Source: Lysobacter arseniciresistens ZS79
GTDB lineage: Bacteria > Pseudomonadota > Gammaproteobacteria > Xanthomonadales > Xanthomonadaceae
Direction of reading: 5' to 3'
Assembly (NCBI RefSeq): GCF_000768335.1
Contig: NZ_AVPT01000023.1
Span: 1 to 41,449 of the forward strand
DNA: 41,449 nt
Each line of letters begins with the position of its first letter. Position 1 is the stretch's first letter. This document shows, in pieces, positions 1 to 8,699 of this stretch. Made by a program: the position numbers and the translations under genes. The notes under the pieces are model-generated. The model ran no database searches and was not told the origin of the DNA. It worked only from the letters and a program-made list of their open reading frames with translations.

Positions 1-1644
1 GCGTTGACGCAGCTGGCCGGGGGCGTCGTCGAGCACCCATTGCTGGGTCCCGCTGCCGTCCAGCGACCGGCTGTGCAGGCCGGACAGGGTGCCGGGATGG
101 TTGCTGGCGTCGGCCAGTGCGAACGGCGGGGCGACCTCGCCGTTGTAGAGCTGGCCGGTGATGACGGGCTGGTCGATGTCGCCGTGCAGGAACTCGACGA
201 GGACCTCGCTGCCGACCCGCGGCAGGGCGTGGCTGCCCCAGTTGGGGCCGGCCTGCCATTCGGCCACGCGGACCCAGGTGCCGCTGGTGGCGTCGCCGGG
301 GGCGTGGCCGTCGGGACTGGCGCTGGAACCGGTGTCGGTCAGGCCGCCCGGATTCGGGGCCACGCCGCGCTGCCACGGGAACTGGACGCGTACCTGGTGG
401 TCGCGGGTACTGGTGACGGCGGCGTCCGGCAGGCCGACCACGCGCGCGGTCTGGGCGCCGGGGGCGGTGGGCTTGGGACGGGCGAACGGGACGACGGCGG
501 TCTCGGCCGGCACCGCGACGAACCGGTTGCGGTAGCTGCCGCGCTCGAGATCGGCGTGGTCGAGCAGTTCAACGACGCCGCTGCCGAGGTTGTTGGCCGC
601 GACGTGCTCGACGGCCAGCGGCAGGAAGCGCTCGCCGGAGAGATCCGGATGCTGGGTCAGGGTGAACGCTGCGCCCGGCGCCATCCCGCGGCCGCTGCCC
701 GCACCGGCGTGTAGGCGCTGCGGCAGGCGCAGGGCGTCCAGCCTGAGTTCGGCGGTCTGCTCGGCATCCGTGCGCGTGGCGAAACGCCCACTGCGCGGAA
801 CCGTGTAGACCTCCAGCGCCGGCACGCGGGGGCCGGCCGCGTCACCCGCCAGGGTGGCGGAGACGGCCTCGACCTGTTCCGGCTGCCAACTGGCGGTGGT
901 GAAGGCGTTGGCGGTGACCTGGCGCTGCTCGGTGAAGTGGTTGATGGCGTCCTGCGACTCGGTGATGTCGCTGCGGTGGAAGCGCAGCATCGACGGCGCG
1001 GCGTCGGGCGCCGTGGCGGCGCGGTCGTACACCACCAGCGCGTGGCCGGCCTCGCCGTCGCCGGCCGCGCCCTGCACGTGCTCGAAACGCCACGCCAGCC
1101 CGGCATCGGCCAGCAGGCGGAACACGAACGCGTGGTCGCTCTCGCGGTACTGGGTGGTGATCGGATACACCGGCAGCGGCTGGCTGACATCGACCCTCAG
1201 CGCGGCCTGCGGGTAGTCGTCGAGGATCCGCTCGATCACGCCCAGCGCGTCCAGCTCCTGGAACACCAGTGCGTTGCGCCGCAGCCGCAGGAACGCGGTC
1301 CACGGCTCCATCACCAGACGGTAGCGGGCCAGCCCGCCATCGCTGCCCAGCGGCGCGATCCGGGTGCAGTGGCCGTGCCAGTGGCGGTGACTGCCGTCGG
1401 CCTTGCGCACGCGCAGCGAGACCGCCTGCCCGACCAGGCCCAGCGGCTCGATGAAGGCCGAGGTCGACAGGCAGTCGATGTCGAAGCGGAAATCCGCGCA
1501 CACGGCCTCGTGGCCGGTGAAGCGTTCGACCACCAGCGAATCGCCCGGCCCGGCGGCGGGCAGGTCGATCTCGATCAGGCGGGTGTCTTGCGAGAGCAGC
1601 GCGCTGGCGAGCGCCAGCGGCGTAGCAGGGAACGTCCTGTCCAT
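1..1644 (-). CDS. vgrG: Type VI secretion spike protein VgrG, partial (C-terminus off the left edge)
   Basis: Read on the minus strand from the ATG at 1644, the frame stays open to base 1, giving 548 codons with no stop. The N-terminal part has the layout of VgrG/Rhs-type Vgr proteins: a short polar start, then the gp27-like region. Near the window edge it reads GTQQWVLDDAPGQL, matching the WVLDDTPGQ signature that precedes the gp5-like OB and needle region. VgrG trimers form the tip of the type VI secretion needle and carry effectors into neighbouring cells. Many Xanthomonadaceae VgrGs also carry a C-terminal DUF2345 or effector domain, which cannot be checked here. No strong ribosome-binding site is visible before the ATG, so the exact start is moderately certain. 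Several long open frames on both strands overlap it; they are GC-driven shadows. Confidence 0.88.
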   Translation of the reverse strand, partial: MDRTFPATPLALASALLSQDTRLIEIDLPAAGPGDSLVVERFTGHEAVCADFRFDIDCLSTSAFIEPLGLVGQAVSLRVRKADGSHRHWHGHCTRIAPLGSDGGLARYRLVMEPWTAFLRLRRNALVFQELDALGVIERILDDYPQAALRVDVSQPLPVYPITTQYRESDHAFVFRLLADAGLAWRFEHVQGAAGDGEAGHALVVYDRAATAPDAAPSMLRFHRSDITESQDAINHFTEQRQVTANAFTTASWQPEQVEAVSATLAGDAAGPRVPALEVYTVPRSGRFATRTDAEQTAELRLDALRLPQRLHAGAGSGRGMAPGAAFTLTQHPDLSGERFLPLAVEHVAANNLGSGVVELLDHADLERGSYRNRFVAVPAETAVVPFARPKPTAPGAQTARVVGLPDAAVTSTRDHQVRVQFPWQRGVAPNPGGLTDTGSSASPDGHAPGDATSGTWVRVAEWQAGPNWGSHALPRVGSEVLVEFLHGDIDQPVITGQLYNGEVAPPFALADASNHPGTLSGLHSRSLDGSGTQQWVLDDAPGQLRQR

Positions 1645-1746
1645 GGCGTACCAAATCCGTTTGGTGGTCGTGCTTGATCGCCGCCCCGCGACGGGACGGC
1701 CGGCGAAGGATACCCCGCCGGGGCGGTGGCCGTCAGCCGGAGCCGT

Positions 1747-2793
1747 TCAATCCTGCAACCACGGCCGCGCGATCTCCAGCGCCATCGCGTATGGCTCGGG
1801 GTGGTTGCGGTTGGTCAGCACGACGACGGTGAGCCGCCGTTGCGGCCAGCGCACAAGGACATTGCGGAACCCCATCGTCTCGCCCGAGTGCCACAGGGTT
1901 TCGCCGGAGATGCGCCAGCCGTAGCCGTACTCCACGGCCGGGTCGTCGGTTGGCGTGGCGGGCGCGAAGGCCAGGGCGCGCGACGCGTCGGAGAGCAGGC
2001 GGTCGTCGTAGAGCGCGGCATCCCAGCGGGCCAGATCGTCGATCGACGAGTAGATACCGCCATCGCCGAGCACCGCGCTGGTCTGGCTCTGGTCGGTGCG
2101 CTGCCACTGACCGTCGACCAGGCTGTAGCCCCATGCCCGGTGCGGAACCGGCGGGCCTTCGCGGACATACGCGAGGGTGTTGGCCATGCCCAGCGGCAGG
2201 AAGATCCGTTCGCGGAGGAAGCCGGGGTAATCGCGGCCGGAGGCGCGCTCGACGATCAGCGCCAGCAGCGCGTAGCCGCTGTTGCTGTAGCGGTAGTCAC
2301 TGCCCGGGGCGAAATAGGTGCGGTCCTGCGACTCAAGCAATTTGAGCACGTCGGCGTCGCGCAGTTGCCAGGTCATCGAGCCGGGAATCACGTCCTCGTA
2401 GTCGACCAGCCCCGAGGTGTGGGTGAGCAGGTGGCGGATCGTGGCCGGTTCGACCGCGGCGGGCAGCGACGGCAGCCAGGTGCGTACCGGGTCGTCGAGG
2501 TCGAGCCGCCCGTCCTCGGCCAGCAGCAGGATGGCGGCGGCGGTGAACTGCTTGGACACCGAGGCGAGCCGGTAGTTGGTGGACGGCGTCGCCGCCGCAC
2601 CGGCCTCGAGGTCCGCGCGGCCGAATCCGCGCCGCACCACCGGCCTGCCGTCGTGCATCACCAGCACCGAGGCGCCGGGCACATTGCCGGCGTAGTCGCG
2701 CATCACCGCTTCGACGTGCGCGATCCGGTCGCCCGAGGTGGCGCAGCCGGCCAGCAGCGCGGTCGATGCCAGCAGTGTCAGTGGAACGTGCAT
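1747..2793 (-). CDS. Serine hydrolase lipoprotein, class C beta-lactamase/DD-peptidase fold
   Basis: This 348-residue protein begins with a short signal and lipobox (LLAGC), so it is expected to be an envelope lipoprotein. It has the three motifs of the beta-lactamase/AmpH fold: SVSK (SxxK nucleophile), YSNSGY (Y-x-N) and a C-terminal HSGET in the KTG position. The family includes D-aminopeptidases, DD-carboxypeptidases and esterases, so the substrate cannot be fixed. Its start lies 2 bases after the stop of the upstream dipeptidase-hydrolase fusion, and its ribosome site (GGGAGAG) overlaps that gene's end. The two are therefore co-transcribed and probably translationally coupled. The context suggests trimming of peptides containing D-amino acids. 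Its catalytic domain is related in type to the C-terminal half of the neighbouring fusion. Confidence 0.85.
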   Translation of the reverse strand: MHVPLTLLASTALLAGCATSGDRIAHVEAVMRDYAGNVPGASVLVMHDGRPVVRRGFGRADLEAGAAATPSTNYRLASVSKQFTAAAILLLAEDGRLDLDDPVRTWLPSLPAAVEPATIRHLLTHTSGLVDYEDVIPGSMTWQLRDADVLKLLESQDRTYFAPGSDYRYSNSGYALLALIVERASGRDYPGFLRERIFLPLGMANTLAYVREGPPVPHRAWGYSLVDGQWQRTDQSQTSAVLGDGGIYSSIDDLARWDAALYDDRLLSDASRALAFAPATPTDDPAVEYGYGWRISGETLWHSGETMGFRNVLVRWPQRRLTVVVLTNRNHPEPYAMALEIARPWLQD

Positions 2794-2795
2794 GG

Positions 2796-5486
2796 CTACT
2801 CTCCCTTCGTGGCCGGCGTGGCCGGACAGGCACCCGTGCGGACGAATGCGAGGTCTTCGTAGTCGTAGCTGAAGTCGGCCTGCGGATCGACCTTGGCCAT
2901 CACCAGCCGGCGGGCGCCGTCAGCGACGCTGAAGTCGGCCCAGGCCTCGGCGTGGTCGGCGTGCCAGTCGACGAGGTGGCGGTCACCGACGCGCATGAGG
3001 TCGCCACTGAGCCGTGGCGACTTCGCCGAGCGGAACTCGACGCGGTCGCCGGCCGGGCAGATCGTGGCCTCGCCGAACCACGGATCGCGCCAGGTGCCGA
3101 GCCATTGCGACGCCGACGCCGCGGTCGCGGGACGGCGCGACGAGGTATCCGGCAGCGCCGTGGACGCAGCGGCGCCACCGCTTCGCTGCGCCAGCGCGGC
3201 GGCGACTTCGGCCACGCTACGCGCCTCGCCATCCGGCGTCAGGCGTTCGACCAGCACCTGGTTCAGCACCGTGCGCGCCTCGTCGGCGTCGCCGTTGATC
3301 ATGAAGACGAAGCCGTCGCCGAGGTCGGGCAGCAGGTGCAGTTGCGAGTACATGCCGCCGAGCGTGCCGGTGTGCGACACGCTCCATTCGCCGTCGATGT
3401 CGGCCAGCCGCCAGCCGTATCCGTACGCGTAGAAGCGGGTGTCGTCCCAGTCGCGGCGCCGCTGCGATACCGGCATCGGCGTGTGCGCGGTCCACAGCTC
3501 GGCGCGGCGCTCCTGGGGGAGCCATTCCAGTTGCGCCGCGGTCGGCGCGAGCCAGTTGCGCGCCCAGGCCAACATGTCGTCGAGGCTGCAGCGGATGCCG
3601 CCAGCCGCGGCCGAGGTGATCGCGGGAACCTGCGGCGGGTCGAGTCGCATCGCGACGTTGCCGCCCTGCCCGCGCGTGTGTGGCTGGGCGACGTTGCCGA
3701 GCGCATCGCGGTCGAACGCGCCGACCCGGCAGCGCTCCAGCCCAAGCGGTTCGAACACCTCGCGCCGCATCAACTCCTCGTACGGCGCGCCTCCGGCCGC
3801 GGCGGCGACCTCGCCGGCCACCACGTACAGCAGGTTGTCGTAGGCGTAGCCGGAGCGGAAGCTCTGCTGCGGCTTCAGGTGGGCGAGCCCGGCGATGATG
3901 TCGTCGCGGGTGAAGAGGTTGGGCTCCGGCCACAGCATCAAGTCGCCGGCGCCCTCACGCAGGCCGGCGTTGTGGATCAGCAGGTCGCGCACCTGCATCC
4001 CGCGCGTGATCCAGTCGTCGTGCATGCGGAACCGCGGCAGGTGCTTCACGACCGGATCGTCCCAGCGCAGCCTGCCGGCATCGACCAGCCGGGCCAGCAG
4101 CGCCGCGGTCATCGCCTTGGTGTTGGAGGCGATCTTGAACACGGTGTCCGCGTCGACCGCATCACCGCTGCCGGCGACGGTTTCACCGCGGGTGCCGCGA
4201 TAGACCACCTTGCCATCTTCGATCACGCCCAGCGCAAGTCCCGGCAGGTCGTAGCGCGCCATGATCGCGTCGACGATCCGGTCATACGGGGCAACCGCCC
4301 CGCCCTGCCCGGCCACCCGCTCCACGCCCTCCCAGACCCGCAGCAGGTTGCCGCCCCAGAGTTTCGCGATCCCGGCTTCGTCGTAACCGCGGCGACGCAG
4401 GCCGGCGGTGACGTTGGCGGTTTCGGACGCGTCCATCCAGCCGGTGATCGCACCGCCACCGTCGAAGTCGGAGGCGATGCCGACGTGGTCGATTCCGGCG
4501 ACGTCCACCGCGTGGTCGATGTGGTCGAGATAGTCGTCGAGGGTGGCGATCGGGTGGTCGCGCTCGATCCGCGCCATTCCCGCGACGTAGGCCGGCAGCT
4601 CGCCGTGCAGGTCGCTGTCGAATTCGTCGGCGCCGATGCTGCGGGCGACCTGCTCCGCCAGCGCGGTCTCGGCAGCCTCGCGCGCGGGGTCGGGCTTGAG
4701 GAAGTAGGTGTAGGCGACGATCTGCACAACGCCGCCCTTGTCGCCGATCGCACGCAGAAGGGTGTCGTCGAGGTTGCGCGGGTGGTCGGCCAACGCGCGG
4801 GCCGATGAGTGCGAGGCGATGACCGGCGCCGTTGAAAACGCCAGCACATCGCGCACGCAGGCATCCGACGCGTGCGACACGTCCACCATCATCCCGATCG
4901 CGTTGGCGCGCTGCACGACCTTGCGGCCGAAACCGCTCAGTCCCACATCGCCCGCCGGCTCGTCGCCGAGCTCCGGCCGCGCGCCGGAACTGGTGCAGAT
5001 GTCATTGTGGCCGGTGTGCGTCAGGCCGAGGTAGCGGGCGCCACGGGCGTAGGCGGCGTCGAGGTTGGCGAGGTCGAGGCCAAGCGAGTAGCCGTTCTCG
5101 ATGCCGATCATCGCCGACAGCAGGCCGGCATCGTGGTTGGCCCGCACCTGCGCCGGCGTGGTCGCCAGCCGGATACGGTCCGGGTAGCGCGACAGCATCA
5201 TTTCGATGGCCGAGTACTTGCGCTCGGCCTGGGCCATTGCCTTGGCGTAGCCCTCGGGGGTGCGCGGCCCCTGCTCGACGTAGATCACGAAGAACGCCGC
5301 ATCCAGCCCGCCGCGTTCCATCTTGCCGAGGTCGACCCGAAGGTACGTGTCGGTGCCGACGTCGAAGCGCGGATCATGCATGTAGTCGGAGGGGATATCG
5401 ACGTGGGTGTCGATGGTCAGCGGGTCGCCGGCCCGGGCGTTGCCGGACAGGGCGAGCAGCAGAGCGCACAGCGGGATTGCTCTCAT
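2796..5486 (-). CDS. Fusion protein: M19 (renal-type) dipeptidase plus serine beta-lactamase-type hydrolase
   Basis: About 896 residues from the ATG at 5486, chosen because GGAGG lies at the right distance and a clean signal peptide follows (MRAIPLCALLLALSGNARA). The first 395 or so residues are a peptidase M19 domain with its zinc ligands: THVD near the N-terminus, GIENGY, two later histidines (DVSHASD and ASHSSAR) and ASDFDGG. M19 enzymes cleave dipeptides, often with a D-residue at the C-terminal side. The remaining 490 or so residues are a class C beta-lactamase/DD-peptidase fold with SNTK (SxxK), a YDN motif and HTGTLGG in the KTG position, plus a C-terminal lipocalin-like extension. M19 proteins are normally about 350-420 residues, so this is a true fusion in one frame. 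It lies downstream of the TonB receptor, separated from it by a terminator. Confidence 0.88.
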   Translation of the reverse strand: MRAIPLCALLLALSGNARAGDPLTIDTHVDIPSDYMHDPRFDVGTDTYLRVDLGKMERGGLDAAFFVIYVEQGPRTPEGYAKAMAQAERKYSAIEMMLSRYPDRIRLATTPAQVRANHDAGLLSAMIGIENGYSLGLDLANLDAAYARGARYLGLTHTGHNDICTSSGARPELGDEPAGDVGLSGFGRKVVQRANAIGMMVDVSHASDACVRDVLAFSTAPVIASHSSARALADHPRNLDDTLLRAIGDKGGVVQIVAYTYFLKPDPAREAAETALAEQVARSIGADEFDSDLHGELPAYVAGMARIERDHPIATLDDYLDHIDHAVDVAGIDHVGIASDFDGGGAITGWMDASETANVTAGLRRRGYDEAGIAKLWGGNLLRVWEGVERVAGQGGAVAPYDRIVDAIMARYDLPGLALGVIEDGKVVYRGTRGETVAGSGDAVDADTVFKIASNTKAMTAALLARLVDAGRLRWDDPVVKHLPRFRMHDDWITRGMQVRDLLIHNAGLREGAGDLMLWPEPNLFTRDDIIAGLAHLKPQQSFRSGYAYDNLLYVVAGEVAAAAGGAPYEELMRREVFEPLGLERCRVGAFDRDALGNVAQPHTRGQGGNVAMRLDPPQVPAITSAAAGGIRCSLDDMLAWARNWLAPTAAQLEWLPQERRAELWTAHTPMPVSQRRRDWDDTRFYAYGYGWRLADIDGEWSVSHTGTLGGMYSQLHLLPDLGDGFVFMINGDADEARTVLNQVLVERLTPDGEARSVAEVAAALAQRSGGAAASTALPDTSSRRPATAASASQWLGTWRDPWFGEATICPAGDRVEFRSAKSPRLSGDLMRVGDRHLVDWHADHAEAWADFSVADGARRLVMAKVDPQADFSYDYEDLAFVRTGACPATPATKGE

Positions 5487-5533
5487 CGTCGAGTTGCCTC
5501 CATGGCGCACGGGACGCGGGGCCGCGTGCCGGC

Positions 5534-5566
5534 GAAAAAGAAGGCGGCCTGCCGCCGCAGGCCGCC
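5534..5566 (-). terminator. Rho-independent terminator of the TonB receptor gene
   Basis: The arms GGCGGCCTG (5543-5551) and CAGGCCGCC (5558-5566) pair perfectly around a 6-base loop. On the minus strand the hairpin is followed by TTCTTTTTCGCC. It lies just after the receptor stop codon and before the dipeptidase fusion, so the latter must be read from its own promoter or by read-through. Confidence 0.8.
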
Positions 5567-5579
5567 AAGGGGGTCTGCC

Positions 5580-8500
5580 TCAGTACGACAGGGAGAGAGT
5601 CAGCTGTGCGTAGCGCGGGGCCTGCAGGTAGCGCTCCTGGCCGAAGTACGGGTCGCGGTTGCCGACGCCGGTTTCCAGGTCCTGGTAGACCCAAACCGGC
5701 TCCTGGTCGTTGAGCAGGTTGTAGACCGCCAGCTTGGCCTGGAAGTTGGCCAGCCCGAAGTTGCGCTCGTAGGTGACGCTGGCGCCGATATCCACGGTCC
5801 AAGGCATCCGGCCCTCGCCACCGCGCGGCGAGTGCTCGAACACGCGGTCGGCGGTGCTCCAGGTGTCGCCCTCGACCGCGTCATCCGGGCGGGTGCAGTT
5901 CTCCACGCACACGTAGTAGCTGTGGTAGCTCTTCCAGTTGTAGGGGTTGCCGACGCCGAAAGCGGTGATCGGGCCGCCCGACTTCGCGTCCACCGTGCCG
6001 CCCACGCGCCAGTTCTCGTTCAGTGCGTAGGTGCCTCGCAGCTTGATCTGGTGGCGGTGGTCGTTGGCCAGCGGGCCGTAGCCATCGAGGTTGACGAACG
6101 GGTCGTCGAAATTCTCGGTACGGCCGGTGTCGCCGAAGTTGGTGTCGGTGTTGACCGGACCCTCGGCGTTGCCCTCGTTCCATGACAGCGTGTACGAGGC
6201 GTTGAACATCCATTTCTCGTCCCACGCGCGGTCGACCTGGAACTCCAGCGCCTTGTAGGTGCGGCGCGGCTTGACCCAGCCGCGCTGGCCGGTCGGGGTG
6301 GAACCGACGTACTCCCACTCGCCGTCGGTGAACACGTAGTTGTCGGCCTCGGTCCAGTAGCCGGCCTGCGAGGTGTCGATGTCGATGTAGCCGTCGTTGA
6401 CGCCGTCGCAGTCCGAATCGCCCCAGATCGTGAGCTGTTCACCCGGGTTGGCCATCACCCACAGCGACTGGTATCCCGACCGGTCAGGGTCGACATCCAG
6501 CCGGCCGCAGTGGGTCGCGGTGATGTTGATGTCGTCGATCGCGTTGTTGAGCTTGCGGTAGATGCCGCGCACGCCCCACGACCACGCCTGGCTGAGCTGC
6601 TGCTGGAAGCCGAGGATCAGCTCGTCCTGGTAGACCTGGTCCATGTCGGCATCGACCTCCGAGCGCAGGTCGCCGACGGTGCCGTCGCCCTGGCTGTTGT
6701 CGAAGCCGAACTGCTCGCCAAGGATCGGGAAGGCGTACTCGACGCCGTTGTGCTCGCGGATTTCCCAGCCCTCGAAGCCGTAGAACGTCCGCGCATCAAG
6801 CAGCGCGCCGCCCTGCTTGATGTTGATGACGTTGGCGACCGGCAGGAAGTAGCGCCCGACGTTGCCGAACAGCTTGGTGGTGCCATCCCCGCGCATGTCC
6901 CAGGAGAAGCCCAGCCGCGGCGACCACATGTCGTCCATTTCGATGTAGGTCGCGCCCAGGCCGTCCTTGTTGTCGAAGGACTCGTTGCGGATGCCCATGT
7001 TGAGGATCAGGTTGTCGGTGACCGACCAGTTGTCCTCGATGTAGAACGCGTTGTTGGTCGACTCGAAGTTGCCGAAGATCTCGTACTGGCGCGCGCGGAC
7101 GTAGGCGAAGTAGCCGTCGGGGACGATGCCCGCGTCGGGGATCGACGCGCCGGGCGTGGTCGCGGTGACGCCGTACATCACGCCGCCGGGGCCGGAGTAC
7201 GCCTGGCTGAGGTCCGAGGTGTTCGCCTCGCGGTCGACGCCGAAGCGCAGGCGGTGGTCACCGAGCGACCACTCGAAGTCGACGCGGGTCTGCTCGCGTT
7301 CGTCCAGGCGGTCGTACATGCTGAGGTTGCTGGTACAGCCCAGCGGAACGCCCGGGTCGGGCACGCCGGTGCCGGCGGAGACAAAGTTGCAGGCGGCGTC
7401 GTTGGGCGAGGCGGCGAAGTCCTTGCGCTCGGTCTGGCCGTGCATGACCTTCATCGACAGGTCGTCGGTGAGGTACGAGGTCCAGGTCAACGCCCAGTTC
7501 CGGCCACCGGCCTCGGTGTAGCGGTCGCTGATCTTGTCGCCGACTTCGCCGGTGTCGAAATCGTATCCGTAGGTGCTGCTGTCGAAGCGGTTCTCGTTGG
7601 AGAACGCCATCAGGCTCAGCAGGTTGTTGTTGGTGACCTGCCAGTCCAGGGTCGCGCCCCAGAAGCCGTCATCCGATGCGCTGCGGGTGAAGCTGGTGCC
7701 GAGGTTGTTGGTGTTTTCCGGGTCGACCTGCCGACCTTCGTACATCGCGAAGAAGAACAGGCGGTCGCGCACCAGCGGGCCGGAGGCCCAGATGTTCATG
7801 CGGGTGGAGTCGGTGGTGTCACGGCTGCGGGTCAGGTAACGCTCGCCGTCGAGGTGGCTGTCACGCGCGTCGGAGCGCCACTCGCTGGGGCTGTAGACCA
7901 GCTTGCCGCCGGAGTGGAACTCGTTGGTGCCCGACTTGGCCACCGCGTTGACCACGCCGCCGGTGGTGCGGCCGAACTCGACCGAGTAGCCGCCGGTCTT
8001 GACCTGGAACTCCTGGTAGAAGTCGAACGGCGCTTCCGAGAAGCCAACGCGGTTGTAGAAGTCGGTGACGTTCAGGCCGTTGAGGTAGAACGCGTTCTCC
8101 GCCACCGAGGAACCACCGAACGAGATGCCGCCGAACGCCGCCGAGCCCGCGGCCACGCCCGGCGCGAGCAACGCGACGGACGACACGCTGCGCTCCACCG
8201 GCAACCGCTGGATCTCCTCGGCGGTCACGTTGGTGGCAGACTCGGTCGAGCTGACATCGACCGCGTTGATCACGCGCGAACCGACCACCTGCACGGTGCC
8301 GAGGCTGGTGACCGCGTCGCTGGCACCGACATAGGTGGCGTTGCCGAGACCGACCCGCACCTGCACCGGCTCCCCGACCGGCTGGCCGTTGGCGGTCGCC
8401 TGCAACTCGTAGGTGCCCACCGGCAGGTAGGAGAACCGGTAGTCACCGTTCGCATCGGCCGTCACCGTGCGGGTGAAGCCGGTCTGCGGGTTGCGCACGG

Positions 8501-8630
8501 TCACCTGCGCGCCGGCCTCCGAGACGCCGACCACGGCGCCGTCCTGTGCCATCGCCACTGGCGCAAGCGTTGCGAGGCACAGCCCCATGGCGATCGAAAG
8601 CGCACTTCTTTGCAAGGTCCTGCTGTTCAT
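5580..8630 (-). CDS. TonB-dependent outer-membrane receptor with N-terminal carboxypeptidase-regulatory-like domain (Oar type)
   Basis: 1016 residues. A signal peptide ends at VAMAQD. It is followed by a carboxypeptidase-regulatory-like beta-sandwich of about 75 residues (VRNPQTGFTRTVTADANGDY to VGTYELQA), a plug domain containing VNAVAKSGTNEFHSG, and a large beta-barrel ending in LTLSLSY, the terminal aromatic residue needed for barrel insertion. The Oar-like subgroup is common and highly expanded in Xanthomonadaceae and takes up large substrates such as peptides. The start is supported by GGAGGGGGC directly before the ATG. The gene lies downstream of a transglutaminase-like lipoprotein in the same direction. 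The neighbouring peptidases suggest it imports peptides, possibly cell-wall peptides; that is inference from context. Confidence 0.9.
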   Translation of the reverse strand: MNSRTLQRSALSIAMGLCLATLAPVAMAQDGAVVGVSEAGAQVTVRNPQTGFTRTVTADANGDYRFSYLPVGTYELQATANGQPVGEPVQVRVGLGNATYVGASDAVTSLGTVQVVGSRVINAVDVSSTESATNVTAEEIQRLPVERSVSSVALLAPGVAAGSAAFGGISFGGSSVAENAFYLNGLNVTDFYNRVGFSEAPFDFYQEFQVKTGGYSVEFGRTTGGVVNAVAKSGTNEFHSGGKLVYSPSEWRSDARDSHLDGERYLTRSRDTTDSTRMNIWASGPLVRDRLFFFAMYEGRQVDPENTNNLGTSFTRSASDDGFWGATLDWQVTNNNLLSLMAFSNENRFDSSTYGYDFDTGEVGDKISDRYTEAGGRNWALTWTSYLTDDLSMKVMHGQTERKDFAASPNDAACNFVSAGTGVPDPGVPLGCTSNLSMYDRLDEREQTRVDFEWSLGDHRLRFGVDREANTSDLSQAYSGPGGVMYGVTATTPGASIPDAGIVPDGYFAYVRARQYEIFGNFESTNNAFYIEDNWSVTDNLILNMGIRNESFDNKDGLGATYIEMDDMWSPRLGFSWDMRGDGTTKLFGNVGRYFLPVANVINIKQGGALLDARTFYGFEGWEIREHNGVEYAFPILGEQFGFDNSQGDGTVGDLRSEVDADMDQVYQDELILGFQQQLSQAWSWGVRGIYRKLNNAIDDINITATHCGRLDVDPDRSGYQSLWVMANPGEQLTIWGDSDCDGVNDGYIDIDTSQAGYWTEADNYVFTDGEWEYVGSTPTGQRGWVKPRRTYKALEFQVDRAWDEKWMFNASYTLSWNEGNAEGPVNTDTNFGDTGRTENFDDPFVNLDGYGPLANDHRHQIKLRGTYALNENWRVGGTVDAKSGGPITAFGVGNPYNWKSYHSYYVCVENCTRPDDAVEGDTWSTADRVFEHSPRGGEGRMPWTVDIGASVTYERNFGLANFQAKLAVYNLLNDQEPVWVYQDLETGVGNRDPYFGQERYLQAPRYAQLTLSLSY

Positions 8631-8699
8631 GCCCCCTCCGGCGTTCTGGTCGGTGATCGGCCTGCACGGGACAGGGCCGTCGCGTGGATGTCGGTTGCT

